DNA from: Candidatus Magasanikiibacteriota bacterium
GTDB taxonomy: Bacteria > Patescibacteriota > Patescibacteriia > Magasanikbacterales > UBA922
Direction of reading: 5' to 3'
Assembly (NCBI GenBank): GCA_003518365.1
Contig: DOYU01000021.1
Span: 80,210 to 110,172 of the forward strand
Length of the DNA: 29,963 nt
The notes under the pieces were generated by a model. It saw only the letters and a list, made by a program, of their open reading frames with translations. It made no database searches and was not told the origin of the DNA. Positions 15,451 to 23,406 of the stretch are shown piece by piece. The translations under genes and the position numbers were made by a program. Every line of letters starts with the position of its first letter. Position 1 is the stretch's first letter.

Positions 15451-17550
15451 TTACTTCTTCCCTGCAACGATCTCTGCTTCAATATTTTTTGGCACTTCTT
15501 GATAATGAGAAAATTCCATGGCATAGGCAGCACGCCCTTGGGTCATAGATCTGAGATTGTTGACATAGCCAAACATTTCAGAAAGCGGAACTTTTGCTCG
15601 GACAACTTTTGCATTGCCACGATCTGTCATTTCTTCGATCGTACCACGCTTTGAGCTGATGTCACCAATCACGTCTCCCATATACTCTTCTGGTGTTGTG
15701 ACTTCTACTTTCATAATAGGCTCCATGACCACTGGATTTGCAGCTTTTGCAGCAGCCTTGAATGCCATGCTTCCAGCCAACTTGAACGCAATTTCACTTG
15801 AGTCTACTTCATGGTATGACCCATCATAGACACTTGCCTTAATGTCAAGCATTGGATAGCCTGCAACGACACCATTATCCATTGTTTCTCGGATACCTTT
15901 TTGGATAGCTGGGATATATTCTTTTGGAATAGAACCACCTTTCACATCATCCACAAATTCAAATCCAGTTCCTTCTGGCGTTGGTTCAATACGAATCCAA
16001 CAATGTCCAAATTGTCCACGTCCACCAGATTGTTTGACGTATTTTCCTTCTGCTTCGGCAGATGTTTTGATTGCTTCACGATATGCAACCTGTGGTGCAC
16101 CGATATTTGCCTCAACGCCAAATTCACGTTTCATACGATCAACGAGAATATCGAGATGCAACTCTCCCATACCTGAAATAATTGTCTGGAGCGTTTCAGC
16201 ATCAGTATGCACTTTGAAGGTTGGATCTTCTTCTGCAAGTTTTTGCAGCGCCATGCCCATTTTTTCTTGATCTGGTTTTGTCTTTGGCTCGATAGCAATG
16301 TGAATAACTGGTTCTGGAAATGTAATTTTTTCAAGAATCAATTCACGATTTTCTGCACAGAGTGTATCTCCTGTTGTTGTTTTTTTAAATCCAATACCAG
16401 CAGCAATATCTCCAGCATAAATTTCATCGACTTCTTGACGACTGTTTGCGTGGAGCATGACCAATCGACCAATACGTTCTTTTTCTCCTGTCGTCGTATT
16501 CATGACATAACTTCCAGCTTTGAGCGTCCCGGAATACACACGAATAAACGTCAATTTTCCCACGTATGGATCTGTTGCCACTTTGAACGCTAACGCTGCA
16601 AATGGCGCACTGTCGTCTGCGACCACTTCTGTTTTCTTTTCTTCATCATCAGGATCAACGGCAATAGCTGGAGGCACGTCGAGTGGAGATGGGAGTGAAT
16701 GCACGACTTGATTGAGCGCGAGCTGCACACCAATATTTGCAAGTGCAGATCCACACATCACAGGATAAATACTGTCAGTAAGCACAAGACTACGAATCCC
16801 TGCTCTAATTTCTGGAACACTAAGCGCTTCTCCATTGAGATACTTATCCATGAGTGTATCATTTGCTTCAGCTACTTTTTCAAGGAGCGAGTTGCGATAT
16901 TCAGTAACCTTTTCTTTCATGTCTTCAGGCACTGGAATCTCGACCATATCAATACCATGATCCCCTTCAAACGTATATGCTTTTTCTTCGATCAAATCAA
17001 TAATGCCACGAAATTCTGATTCCTGACCAACAGGGAGTTGGATAGCAACCGCCTTATCTGACAATCGTTGATGTATGGAACGCAAACTCATATAAAAATC
17101 TGCTCCGGTTTTATCCATTTTATTTACAAAACAAACGCGAGGCACATGATATTTATCAGCTTGACGCCACACGGTTTCGGATTGAGGTTCCACACCTTGG
17201 GATCCATCAAACAATGCTACAGCTCCATCAAGCACACGAAGTGATCGTTCTACTTCTACCGTAAAATCTACGTGACCTGGAGTATCGATGATGTTGATGC
17301 GGTGTGCCACAGGATTTTCACCAATCGTTGGTGTCCAAAAACACGTTGTTGCCGCACTGGTAATGGTGATACCACGTTCTTTTTCCTGTTCCATCCAGTC
17401 CATTTCTGCAGCACCTTCGTGTACTTCACCAATCTTATGTTTTTTCCCTGTATAAAAAAGGACGCGCTCGGTAAACGTAGTTTTCCCTGCATCGATGTGC
17501 GCCATGATCCCGATATTCCGGGTTCGTTCGAGTGAGTATTCTCTCGGCAT
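15451..17550 (-). CDS. fusA: Elongation factor G, 699 aa
   Basis: EF-G is the GTPase that drives translocation and, with RRF, ribosome recycling. The G-domain motifs are present: AHIDAGKTTFTERVL (G1, about 17-31), the switch region ERGITITSAATT, DTPGHVDF (G3) and NKMDKTGADF (G4). Domains III to V follow at full length, including GRGQFGH and SVYDGSYHEVDSSE. It is the last gene of the str operon, 95 bases after rpsG, and ends before a strong terminator. No clear Shine-Dalgarno precedes the ATG; the upstream gap holds a word-type repeat also found before rpsG. Confidence 0.97.
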   Translation of the reverse strand: MPREYSLERTRNIGIMAHIDAGKTTFTERVLFYTGKKHKIGEVHEGAAEMDWMEQEKERGITITSAATTCFWTPTIGENPVAHRINIIDTPGHVDFTVEVERSLRVLDGAVALFDGSQGVEPQSETVWRQADKYHVPRVCFVNKMDKTGADFYMSLRSIHQRLSDKAVAIQLPVGQESEFRGIIDLIEEKAYTFEGDHGIDMVEIPVPEDMKEKVTEYRNSLLEKVAEANDTLMDKYLNGEALSVPEIRAGIRSLVLTDSIYPVMCGSALANIGVQLALNQVVHSLPSPLDVPPAIAVDPDDEEKKTEVVADDSAPFAALAFKVATDPYVGKLTFIRVYSGTLKAGSYVMNTTTGEKERIGRLVMLHANSRQEVDEIYAGDIAAGIGFKKTTTGDTLCAENRELILEKITFPEPVIHIAIEPKTKPDQEKMGMALQKLAEEDPTFKVHTDAETLQTIISGMGELHLDILVDRMKREFGVEANIGAPQVAYREAIKTSAEAEGKYVKQSGGRGQFGHCWIRIEPTPEGTGFEFVDDVKGGSIPKEYIPAIQKGIRETMDNGVVAGYPMLDIKASVYDGSYHEVDSSEIAFKLAGSMAFKAAAKAANPVVMEPIMKVEVTTPEEYMGDVIGDISSKRGTIEEMTDRGNAKVVRAKVPLSEMFGYVNNLRSMTQGRAAYAMEFSHYQEVPKNIEAEIVAGKK

Positions 17551-17555
17551 AAATA

Positions 17556-17643
17556 TAAATGCTTAAAATGCTTATGAGGCTCGGAAGGCTTAGCAGGCTT
17601 AGCCTTACCAGCATTCCAAGCCTTCCTTGCCTTCTCGGCTTTT
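17556..17643. repeat. Repeat array in the rpsG-fusA gap
   Basis: The gap begins next to fusA with AATGCTTAAAATGCTTATGA and continues with AAGGCTTAG words and their inverse (AAGCCTTCC). The whole arrangement matches the rpsL-rpsG gap. Confidence 0.5.
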
Positions 17644-17645
17644 TA

Positions 17646-18119
17646 TTATCCCCGTCGTGCAAAGTGAGCAAACGCTTTATTTGCTTCAGCCATGCGGTGT
17701 ACATCATCACGTTTTTTCATGGTACCACCGGTTCCTTCGAGAATATCCAGAAACTCTGCAGAAAGTTTTTCTGCCATATTTCCTTTTCGTGTTCGTGCTG
17801 CTGCGATGATCCATCGGAATGCGAGCGCATCCTGACGATTGCCAACGACTGGCATTGGTACTTGATAATTTGCACCACCAACACGTCGAGATCGTACTTC
17901 GACTTGTGGTTTTGCTGTGTTGATTACTTGTTCAAAAATCTTTACAGGATCTTCATTCTTTTTTGCTTTGACGAGTGTGAGTGCATCGTACACGATTGCT
18001 TGTGCGACCGATTTTTTCCCGCGTTCCATCAAAAAATTGATGAATCGTCCAACCAGCTCGTTTCCATATACTGGGTCCGGCATGGTGACACGCTTTGGTG
18101 CTGCTTTTCCTCTAGACAT
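17646..18119 (-). CDS. rpsG: 30S ribosomal protein S7, 157 aa
   Basis: S7 is a primary binder of the 3' major domain of 16S rRNA and lines the E site. The length is normal for the family. Signatures include PDPVYGNELVGRFINFLM near the N-terminus, VEVRSRRVGGANYQVPMPV in the middle, and a C-terminus with AEANKAFAHFARRG. It sits between rpsL and fusA in the usual str order. No Shine-Dalgarno is visible upstream; the 93-base gap to rpsL carries the same word repeat as the gap before fusA. Confidence 0.97.
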   Translation of the reverse strand: MSRGKAAPKRVTMPDPVYGNELVGRFINFLMERGKKSVAQAIVYDALTLVKAKKNEDPVKIFEQVINTAKPQVEVRSRRVGGANYQVPMPVVGNRQDALAFRWIIAAARTRKGNMAEKLSAEFLDILEGTGGTMKKRDDVHRMAEANKAFAHFARRG

Positions 18120-18212
18120 AGTAGAATGCTTATAATGCTTATGAAGCTAAGAAGGCTGAGAAGGCTATAGCCTTCTGGGCATTCTTAGCCTTCCAGGCCT
18201 GCCAGGCCTTCT
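18120..18212. repeat. Repeat array in the rpsL-rpsG gap
   Basis: GAATGCTTATAATGCTTATG is followed by AAGAAGGCTGAGAAGGC and by inverse words (AGCCTTC, GGCCTTC). This parallels the rpsG-fusA gap closely enough to suggest duplication of one intergenic element. Confidence 0.5.
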
Positions 18213-18632
18213 TTATGCTTTTGGTCGTTTTGCTCCGTATTTTGAGCGGCTTTGCTTTCGTCCGTCGACGCCTTGGGTGTCATAGACACCACGAACGATA
18301 TGATAGCGAACACCCGGAAGATCTTTTACACGACCACCGCGGATGAGTACGATACTGTGTTCTTGAAGATTATGCCCTTCACCACCGATGTAGGCGATGA
18401 CTTCTTGTCCGTTTGAAAGTCGAACTTTCGCAACTTTACGAAGCGCTGAGTTTGGTTTCTTTGGAGTCATGGTGTAGACCTTTGTACATACACCACGTTT
18501 GAATGGGGCACCTTTTTTTAGGGTCGTATATTTTCGGTGCAGACTGTCCCATGTGTACTGCATCGCCGGCGATTTTGATTTCGCCTTGAGTGCGGTTCTC
18601 CCTTTTCGGAGAATCTGATTCATTGTTGGCAT
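18213..18632 (-). CDS. rpsL: 30S ribosomal protein S12, 139 aa
   Basis: S12 sits at the decoding centre. The start is the ATG at 18632 (MPTMNQILRKGR), matching the family N-terminus; an upstream in-frame codon at 18647 adds five residues without support. The conserved blocks TPKKPNSALRK and RGGRVKDLPGVRYHIVRG carry lysines in the form of streptomycin-sensitive S12, and the Asp that is methylthiolated in some bacteria. Between the N-terminus and KRGVCTKVYT there is a loop longer than in E. coli, similar to that of Gram-positive S12. It is the first gene of the str operon. Confidence 0.97.
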   Translation of the reverse strand: MPTMNQILRKGRTALKAKSKSPAMQYTWDSLHRKYTTLKKGAPFKRGVCTKVYTMTPKKPNSALRKVAKVRLSNGQEVIAYIGGEGHNLQEHSIVLIRGGRVKDLPGVRYHIVRGVYDTQGVDGRKQSRSKYGAKRPKA

Positions 18633-18643
18633 AGAATCAATAA

Positions 18644-18723
18644 ACAATTAACCATTAACAATTAACAGGTTCCAATTAACAGCGTCTTTGCTTGTTAATT
18701 GTTAGTTGCTCATTGTTAGTTGT
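18644..18723. repeat. Inverted AATTAAC word array upstream of rpsL
   Basis: Words of the type CAATTAACCATTAACAATTA on one side face TTGTTAATTGTTAGTTG on the other, around a short centre GCGTCTTTGC. It has the form of the arrays that flank the four-helix-bundle genes, but with no gene inside. Confidence 0.5.
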
Positions 18724-18727
18724 AAAT

Positions 18728-18750
18728 AAAAAAACGGCTTTGCTCAAGCC
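18728..18750 (-). terminator. Attenuator terminator of the str leader
   Basis: GGCTT, a five-base loop, AAGCC and then seven T on the minus strand. The stem is short, and its 5' half plus loop is shared with the alternative hairpin at 18742-18779. Confidence 0.55.
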
Positions 18751-18894
18751 AGTTCTATAATTAGATAACTGCCTCGAGCGCTTCCCCGCTTTTCCGAAGA
18801 AAAACGGGGAACTTCCCTCTCACTCGATTTGGAGTGTTCCCGGGTAGCGAAAGTCGGGATGAGGTACTGCACTCACAAGGAAACTTGTGTAGTG
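18728..18894 (-). promoter_or_regulatory. Structured leader with attenuator upstream of rpsL
   Basis: Read on the minus strand, the RNA starts near 18893 with a hairpin (18870-18894, CACAAG/CTTGTG plus CACT/AGTG). A stem-loop follows near 18812-18837 (CACTC/GAGTG). Next is a strong 12-bp hairpin (18782-18811, TTCCCCG and TTTTC arms, one mismatch). At 18742-18779 GCTCGAGGCAGTT pairs with AACTGGCTTGAGC with one mismatch. The last nine bases of that stem (GGCTTGAGC) are also needed for a terminator stem GGCTT/AAGCC (18736-18750) followed by seven T. The two hairpins exclude each other, which is the layout of transcription attenuation. The ligand, perhaps a ribosomal protein, is unknown. Confidence 0.6.
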
Positions 18895-18899
18895 GGAAG

Positions 18900-18928
18900 A
18901 ATATACTATATATGTGGAGAGTTGTCAA
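18900..18928 (-). promoter_or_regulatory. str operon promoter
   Basis: A perfect -35 (TTGACA, 18923-18928), a 17-base spacer and a -10 of TATATT (18900-18905) lie on the minus strand. The promoter begins directly after the stop of the M50 protease gene. Confidence 0.8.
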
Positions 18929-18931
18929 GGG

Positions 18932-19531
18932 CTAAAACCCCACTCCCCCACCCACAAACAAATTCACAAAAAACTGAATAACCGGTGTCAAAATATGCGC
19001 AAAGGTCATGATGAAGACGATAAGGATCAGAAAACCAAATTGTTCGAGTACTTGTCTAACGCGTACCGCACTTGCAGGGAGAAACGCAAACAAAACTTTT
19101 GACCCATCGAGCGGCGGGATTGGCACAAGATTGAACACGCCGAGCAAGACATTTGCATAGACAATAATGTAGAGAAACCCGGTCATAGGACTCGCAGGCA
19201 TGAGCTGTAATGTGATCCCAAAGAGAAACGCCAGGATAAAATTGGACAGTGGTCCTGCAAGGGCGACCTTGAGTGACCCCCACTTCTGATCTCTCAAATT
19301 ATACGGATTGTATGGGACAGGCTTTGCATAGGCAAAGAGAAATCCTGTTGGGATGAGAAGAAGAGGAAGCAAGATAGACCCTATTGGATCAATATGCTTC
19401 AGAGGATTGAGTGTCAAACGACCGGCATATTTTGCCGTCTGATCCCCCAGCTGATTTGCCATCCACCCATGCGCATATTCATGGATAATAGCAGAGAAGA
19501 CGATGACGAAGATGAGAAATATGGTGTCCAT
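18932..19531 (-). CDS. M50 (site-2 protease-like) membrane zinc metalloprotease, 199 aa
   Basis: This is a rhomboid-sized, multi-spanning intramembrane protease of the Rip/SpoIVFB-like M50 group without a PDZ domain. HEYAH (17-21) in the first membrane segment supplies two zinc ligands and the catalytic Glu. The downstream motif NLVPIPPLDGSKVL supplies the third ligand (Asp). Several hydrophobic spans follow, and the C-terminus is glycine-rich. The ATG at 19531 was chosen over a TTG three codons upstream. Its substrate is unknown. It is divergent from rpmB, from which it is separated by about 100 bases. Confidence 0.88.
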   Translation of the reverse strand: MDTIFLIFVIVFSAIIHEYAHGWMANQLGDQTAKYAGRLTLNPLKHIDPIGSILLPLLLIPTGFLFAYAKPVPYNPYNLRDQKWGSLKVALAGPLSNFILAFLFGITLQLMPASPMTGFLYIIVYANVLLGVFNLVPIPPLDGSKVLFAFLPASAVRVRQVLEQFGFLILIVFIMTFAHILTPVIQFFVNLFVGGGVGF

Positions 19532-19571
19532 ATGTAACAAATTGGAAAATAGAAATATCCACGTAGTGCGC

Positions 19572-19600
19572 TTGACAAATATTGGTTTCTAGTGTACACT
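19572..19600 (+). promoter_or_regulatory. rpmB promoter
   Basis: TTGACA (19572-19577), a 17-base spacer and TACACT (19595-19600). The transcript would start about 30 bases before the rpmB ATG. Confidence 0.65.
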
Positions 19601-19635
19601 CCTTTCACATACAAATCAACTCTAATACTACTCCT

Positions 19636-19833
19636 ATGGCACGAATATGTGATCTATGCGGAAAGGGATCAAAAAAGGCCGCTAGCCGCAGCCACTCAAA
19701 AATAAAAACCCTTCGTAGACAACATCCCAATCTCCAGAAAATGGATGGGAAAATGGTCTGCACCCGCTGTATGCGTACAGCAGCAAAGCATGCTTCAAAG
19801 GCAACTGCAGCAGCAGCAGTAGTCGCAGCATAA
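19636..19833 (+). CDS. rpmB: 50S ribosomal protein L28, 65 aa
   Basis: The family N-terminus MARICDLCGKG fixes the start at 19636. Two CxxC pairs (residues 5/8 and CTRC near 42-45) indicate a zinc-binding form. A basic middle (SKIKTLRRQHPNLQ) contacts rRNA. The C-terminus ends in an Ala-rich tail. It is a single-gene unit with its own promoter and a terminator at 19843-19874. No Shine-Dalgarno is seen. Confidence 0.93.
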   Translation: MARICDLCGKGSKKAASRSHSKIKTLRRQHPNLQKMDGKMVCTRCMRTAAKHASKATAAAAVVAA

Positions 19834-19842
19834 CTAAAAAAT

Positions 19843-19874
19843 AAAAAAGAGTGTACCACGTACATTCTTTTTTT
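19843..19874 (+). terminator. Terminator after rpmB
   Basis: GAGTGTAC pairs with GTACATTC (one G-T pair) around a three-base loop, with an A-run before and a T-run after. Confidence 0.8.
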
Positions 19875-19934
19875 GTTTATTTTCCTTTTTGGATTATACT
19901 ATCTTTGTTGCTATTCATAACATATCCTCATTAT

Positions 19935-20474
19935 ATGAACACTACGTGGATCATCATTATCATATTTTTAATCGGGGCTATATTTGTATATGCTCGATTC
20001 AAAAAAACAAAATTATTAAGTAATTTTCCTTTTACAGAAGGAGAAACCAGTGTGTTTGAAGAAAAACCATCTTATCTCGCACACAAACAGTATTCTCTTG
20101 TTGGCGCGAAGACAAATCACAACTATCATATTCTCATGCGACCACTTATCAAGATTACGAATAAAAAAAGAATCATCTTTGCACAAATATATAAAGAGGA
20201 TGCTATTGTGTATGGAGTATTCTCTATGGATAATTTAACCGAAACAGAATTGGCAGCATGAAAAGACAAAGGGTATGCATTTGCGATGCTTCCTACCGGG
20301 AGTGTGACGGCAACAACCGGTGGAAAAAAGGCACAATATGAAATTACGTTTACAGCAGCAATGCAAGGAAATATTGCAGCGATAACAAGAGATGCCGAAT
20401 TTATTATGCAAGTCTATACCAATGACATCGATAGCTACGAAAAAGCATTAGGTATAACAATCCCTGTGTCCTAA
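19935..20474 (+). CDS. Small membrane-anchored protein of unknown function, interrupted by in-frame UGA
   Basis: The frame starts at ATG 19935 with one membrane segment (TWIIIIIFLIGAIFVYA, residues 3-19) and a cytoplasmic or external soluble domain. It meets UGA at 20259-20261 (after ...TETELAA) and continues in the same frame (KDKGYAFAMLPTGS...) to UAA at 20472-20474, for about 180 codons in all. The second part ends directly before a terminator, and both parts look like one protein. UGA from UGG (Trp) or CGA (Arg) would need one base change. I recognise no family. It may be a recent pseudogene, a sequencing or strain variant, or a read-through gene. Confidence 0.55.
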
Positions 20475-20488
20475 CAGAACACAAAAAT

Positions 20489-20518
20489 AAAAAAGAATGC
20501 GATAGTGCATTCTTTTTT
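20489..20518 (+). terminator. Terminator after the interrupted membrane gene
   Basis: GAATGC and GCATTC form the stem around six bases, with an A-run upstream and six T downstream. Confidence 0.8.
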
Positions 20519-20575
20519 ATTTGCCATCTCGAACGACCTAAGGGAACCGATATATCTTGTTGATGCGTAAAAATT

Positions 20576-21022
20576 CTACATTCTCTGATATCTACCTGCC
20601 AATTCTACCTGCGCCAAAATATGTCCATCCATGGCTTGCTCGAGTTCTGCTTTTGTCGAACCGGCAGAAAGATCAAGCATAGTATCCAGCGCATAGAGTC
20701 GGAATGAATATCTGTGTGGTCCATCTGGCGGACATGGCGGATGGTACACGTGTGTATTGCTTGTCCCCACGCCATGCATCCCAACAGGTTCTTCTCCTTC
20801 AAGAATCGTCCTGATACTTGGATCGATATTCCAAACAAGCCAATGATCCCATACTTTGCCGGCAGGCTTCATCGCGTCAGGATCATCCATGATGAGTGCT
20901 AGGCTTTTTGCATCAGCAGGGACGTCTGAAAACACCAGTGGCGGACTGATGCCATCTCCATCGCAGGTGTACTTTGCTGGCATTGAGCCTTCATGTGAAA
21001 ATGCTCCTGAGGTAAGTGTCAT
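20576..21022 (-). CDS. YbhB/YbcL family Raf-kinase-inhibitor-like protein (PEBP), 148 aa
   Basis: This is a phosphatidylethanolamine-binding-protein fold of bacterial YbhB/YbcL type. The pattern includes YTCDGDGISPPL near residues 18-29, the ligand-pocket motif DDPDAMKPAGKVWDHWLVWNI (written here as DDPDAM and DHWLVW, about 46-66), GPHRYSFRLYALD and a C-terminal GHILAQVELAGRYQR. No signal peptide is visible. The cellular role of these proteins in bacteria is not settled. It starts 44 bases after the trhO stop, beyond a terminator-like hairpin, so it may have its own or read-through transcription. Confidence 0.9.
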   Translation of the reverse strand: MTLTSGAFSHEGSMPAKYTCDGDGISPPLVFSDVPADAKSLALIMDDPDAMKPAGKVWDHWLVWNIDPSIRTILEGEEPVGMHGVGTSNTHVYHPPCPPDGPHRYSFRLYALDTMLDLSAGSTKAELEQAMDGHILAQVELAGRYQRM

Positions 21023-21030
21023 AGGACGAA

Positions 21031-21056
21031 AATAAAAGAAGGGGGGTATCCCTTCT
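21031..21056 (-). terminator. Terminator after trhO
   Basis: On the minus strand GAAGGG, a short loop and CCCTTC are followed by TTTTATT. Confidence 0.6.
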
Positions 21057-21066
21057 ATAATAGCAA

Positions 21067-21996
21067 TTATTTATTTCTGTGCAAGACCTTCGTATTTGCG
21101 CGTGGAGATCGCATGTTTTCCTCACTCTGTATGATGTCCTGACATTCTTGCTTGCACGTATTCTCCATCTTTTCCATACATGCGTCGCAGCCGATGAACA
21201 GCTTGTTGCAATGTCTATTCAAACAATTGCGATAGTCATCTGTATTCACGCCACAAATCTCGCAGTTGCCGAGGACTACGGCGGTGTCACTCGTATTGAC
21301 TGCAATTGCAATACGATCATCGAATGTAAAACATTTTCCTTCAAAAAATCCCTCATTCCCGTATTTTTCTGCGTACTTCACAATACCGCCTTCGAGATGA
21401 TAGACATTTTTTTTATCAAATCCGTACTTAACAAAAAGCGCAGTCGCAGGTTCACAACGAATGCCACCGGTACAATACATGACAATTTTTTTATCTTTAA
21501 ACTGTTCGTAGTAATCCATCGTATCTTTGATCTCTCGAAAATATTTGACTGGCGGCTTTACAGCATCTTTGAAATGCCCTATCGCCCATTCATAATCATT
21601 TCGCATGTCGATGATGACCATTTCCTCACCGCTCTTCAGCCATTCATGAAATGTATCACGATCGACATATCTGCCTCGATTATTCCAATCAATATCTTGG
21701 GCTGCTTCTGTGGTGATAATTTCATCACGCACTTTGATAGATAATTTTGGAAATGGCATGATGTCAGTATCATGCTGTTTAAAATCAATATCCTTGAATG
21801 TCTCATGCGCATCCATGTATGCTCGGTATAATGCAATGCTTGCTGGCAATCCACCGACATTGCCGTTTATACCGTCTTTGCTCATCAAAATACGCCCTTT
21901 GAGCTGGAGCGCTTTACATACCTCGAGATGCTTTTTCATTTCAGACTCGGGATATTTGATCTTGACGATTTTGTAATACAGTAACGTTTGGTACAT
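21067..21996 (-). CDS. trhO: tRNA uridine-34 hydroxylase TrhO (rhodanese family), 309 aa
   Basis: TrhO (YceA) hydroxylates U34 of a set of tRNAs, a prerequisite for ho5U-derived wobble modifications. The N-terminal domain carries GRILMSKDGINGNVGG (34-49), typical of the family. The central rhodanese domain has IIDMRNDYEW (128-137) and the active loop YCTGGIRCE with Cys175. A Cys-rich C-terminal part (CEICG, CLNRHCN, CDACM) could bind metal. The length is usual for the family. It starts 10 bases after the aminotransferase stop, so the two genes are co-transcribed. Confidence 0.92.
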   Translation of the reverse strand: MYQTLLYYKIVKIKYPESEMKKHLEVCKALQLKGRILMSKDGINGNVGGLPASIALYRAYMDAHETFKDIDFKQHDTDIMPFPKLSIKVRDEIITTEAAQDIDWNNRGRYVDRDTFHEWLKSGEEMVIIDMRNDYEWAIGHFKDAVKPPVKYFREIKDTMDYYEQFKDKKIVMYCTGGIRCEPATALFVKYGFDKKNVYHLEGGIVKYAEKYGNEGFFEGKCFTFDDRIAIAVNTSDTAVVLGNCEICGVNTDDYRNCLNRHCNKLFIGCDACMEKMENTCKQECQDIIQSEENMRSPRANTKVLHRNK

Positions 21997-22006
21997 AGAA
22001 CCAAAA

Positions 22007-23335
22007 CTATACCGAACTTGTCACATATCTGTCAATGGCGTCAACCAACGTTGTATATGTAGCATCACGTTTTTTTGGATCACGTTCGAGCGTTGTCAGA
22101 CGGAAACCAGAGCGCCCACTATAAAAGCCGCTCGCAGGCACAACACAAATGCCTGTGTATCCGAGCAAGTAATACACAAATCGTTGATCAAGGGGCATAT
22201 CTGGATCAGCAACTTTTTCTTCTATAAACTTCCGAACTTCATCGTGCGCAATCGGAAGTGTTTGTCCTGGTTTAAGCATTCCTTCTTTAAAGAGTGGCAT
22301 CATATAGAATGCGCCTTTTGTCCTATTCACAGTGAGGTACGGACTCGTGCTAAGTATAGAAGAAATAGCGTGCGCATTATCTTCGAGTCCCTTATTATAT
22401 TCTTCTATCCATGCAGGGAACTCTGGATGATCATAGAGTGCTGGCGTAATTTGCTGCGGCAAACGTGTGGCGCACACTTCCATGAGGATGCGCTGCTTTA
22501 CGGCTTTCGCATATTGGAGCGTGCGTTCTTGCAACGCCATATTATGAAATTCCAGCCACCCACATCGTCCACCCGGCCAAGGAATGTCTTTTGATAACCC
22601 TCGCATGACAATCAGTGGAACTCTGCCAGCCGCAAGCTCGGTAATCTGAACATGCTGTTCTCCATCGTACACCATGCGAAAATATACTTCGTCAGAAATA
22701 ATCATGATGCCATGCTTCTTCGCAATCTCTACAATTTTTTCAAGTACTTCTTTTGTATGCACTGTTCCAGTCGGATTGTTTGGATTGATGATCAAAATGG
22801 CAGCAATTTCCGGATGCGCATCAAGTTGAGATTCGATAGAAGAGATATCTGGCTGCCAATTATTCTCTGGATCAAGCTGATAAAAGAGTGGCTCACGTCC
22901 TGCATGAAATGCTTCAAACGATGCATGTGTTGGATACGTTGGTGACGGGAGAAGCACTCGCGCGCCAGCATCAAACATTTGATACATGATCGCAATAGCA
23001 GACCCAAGGCCACTCGTGAAGACAACATCGTCAGCATCAAGTGTACACGATGGCGACATCTTCTGTGCTTGCGCTGCTACCCATGCACGCACTTCTGGAA
23101 TCCCCCGAGAATGCGCATACCCAAAAGATCTGTCTGTTGGATTATCAATTTCTTCTTTCAAGAGTGTTTTCAAAAATCCTGGCACGCACCAATTTTTTAC
23201 AATAGGGTCGCCGATATTTTCCCACGTGATGTTCATTTCAGGATTCAATGTTTCAATATGTTTCGCGACTTCAACAATTTCTCGGATCTGATAAGAAAGT
23301 CTGTCTACATTTTTGTGAGTATATGATGTGTTCAT
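22007..23335 (-). CDS. PLP-dependent class I/II aminotransferase, 442 aa
   Basis: This is a fold-type I aminotransferase. Recognisable elements are the glycine-rich TSGLGSAIAI (107-116) that holds the PLP phosphate, INPNNPTGTVH (183-193), the PLP ring-binding SDEVYF (214-219), the Schiff-base Lys249 in RGLSKDIPWPGGR, and a C-terminal SGFRLTTL with the substrate-carboxylate Arg. The NPNNPTG and SK..PGGR patterns fit the aspartate/alanine aminotransferase group, but the donor and acceptor cannot be told from sequence. Its N-terminus is longer than usual. It begins 15 bases downstream of the tRNA-like locus. Confidence 0.88.
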   Translation of the reverse strand: MNTSYTHKNVDRLSYQIREIVEVAKHIETLNPEMNITWENIGDPIVKNWCVPGFLKTLLKEEIDNPTDRSFGYAHSRGIPEVRAWVAAQAQKMSPSCTLDADDVVFTSGLGSAIAIMYQMFDAGARVLLPSPTYPTHASFEAFHAGREPLFYQLDPENNWQPDISSIESQLDAHPEIAAILIINPNNPTGTVHTKEVLEKIVEIAKKHGIMIISDEVYFRMVYDGEQHVQITELAAGRVPLIVMRGLSKDIPWPGGRCGWLEFHNMALQERTLQYAKAVKQRILMEVCATRLPQQITPALYDHPEFPAWIEEYNKGLEDNAHAISSILSTSPYLTVNRTKGAFYMMPLFKEGMLKPGQTLPIAHDEVRKFIEEKVADPDMPLDQRFVYYLLGYTGICVVPASGFYSGRSGFRLTTLERDPKKRDATYTTLVDAIDRYVTSSV

Positions 23336-23386
23336 AAAAAAGTAAGATTGTCAGACTAGGCGGGCTCGAACCGCCGACCTCAGGAC

Positions 23387-23406
23387 CCCTGCCCGCCATG
23401 CCTCTG
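23387..23406. repeat. GC-rich palindrome arm, left
   Basis: CCTGCCCGCCATGCCTCTG. Its partner arm lies at 23481-23500 in inverse orientation, with tRNA-Pro between. The words resemble the palindrome in uvrD at 26968-26990. Confidence 0.5.

Noticed and set aside
20259..20261. Selenocysteine codon
   Set aside because: No selenoprotein-like redox motif around the UGA and no Sec machinery in the window; Trp or Arg is the simpler ancestral residue.
14232..20474. UGA recoding as in Gracilibacteria/Absconditabacteria, suggested by the in-frame UGA at 20259
   Set aside because: RF2 with an SPF motif is present, several genes end in UGA (for example at 12410-12412), and the 3055-codon frame has no internal UGA.
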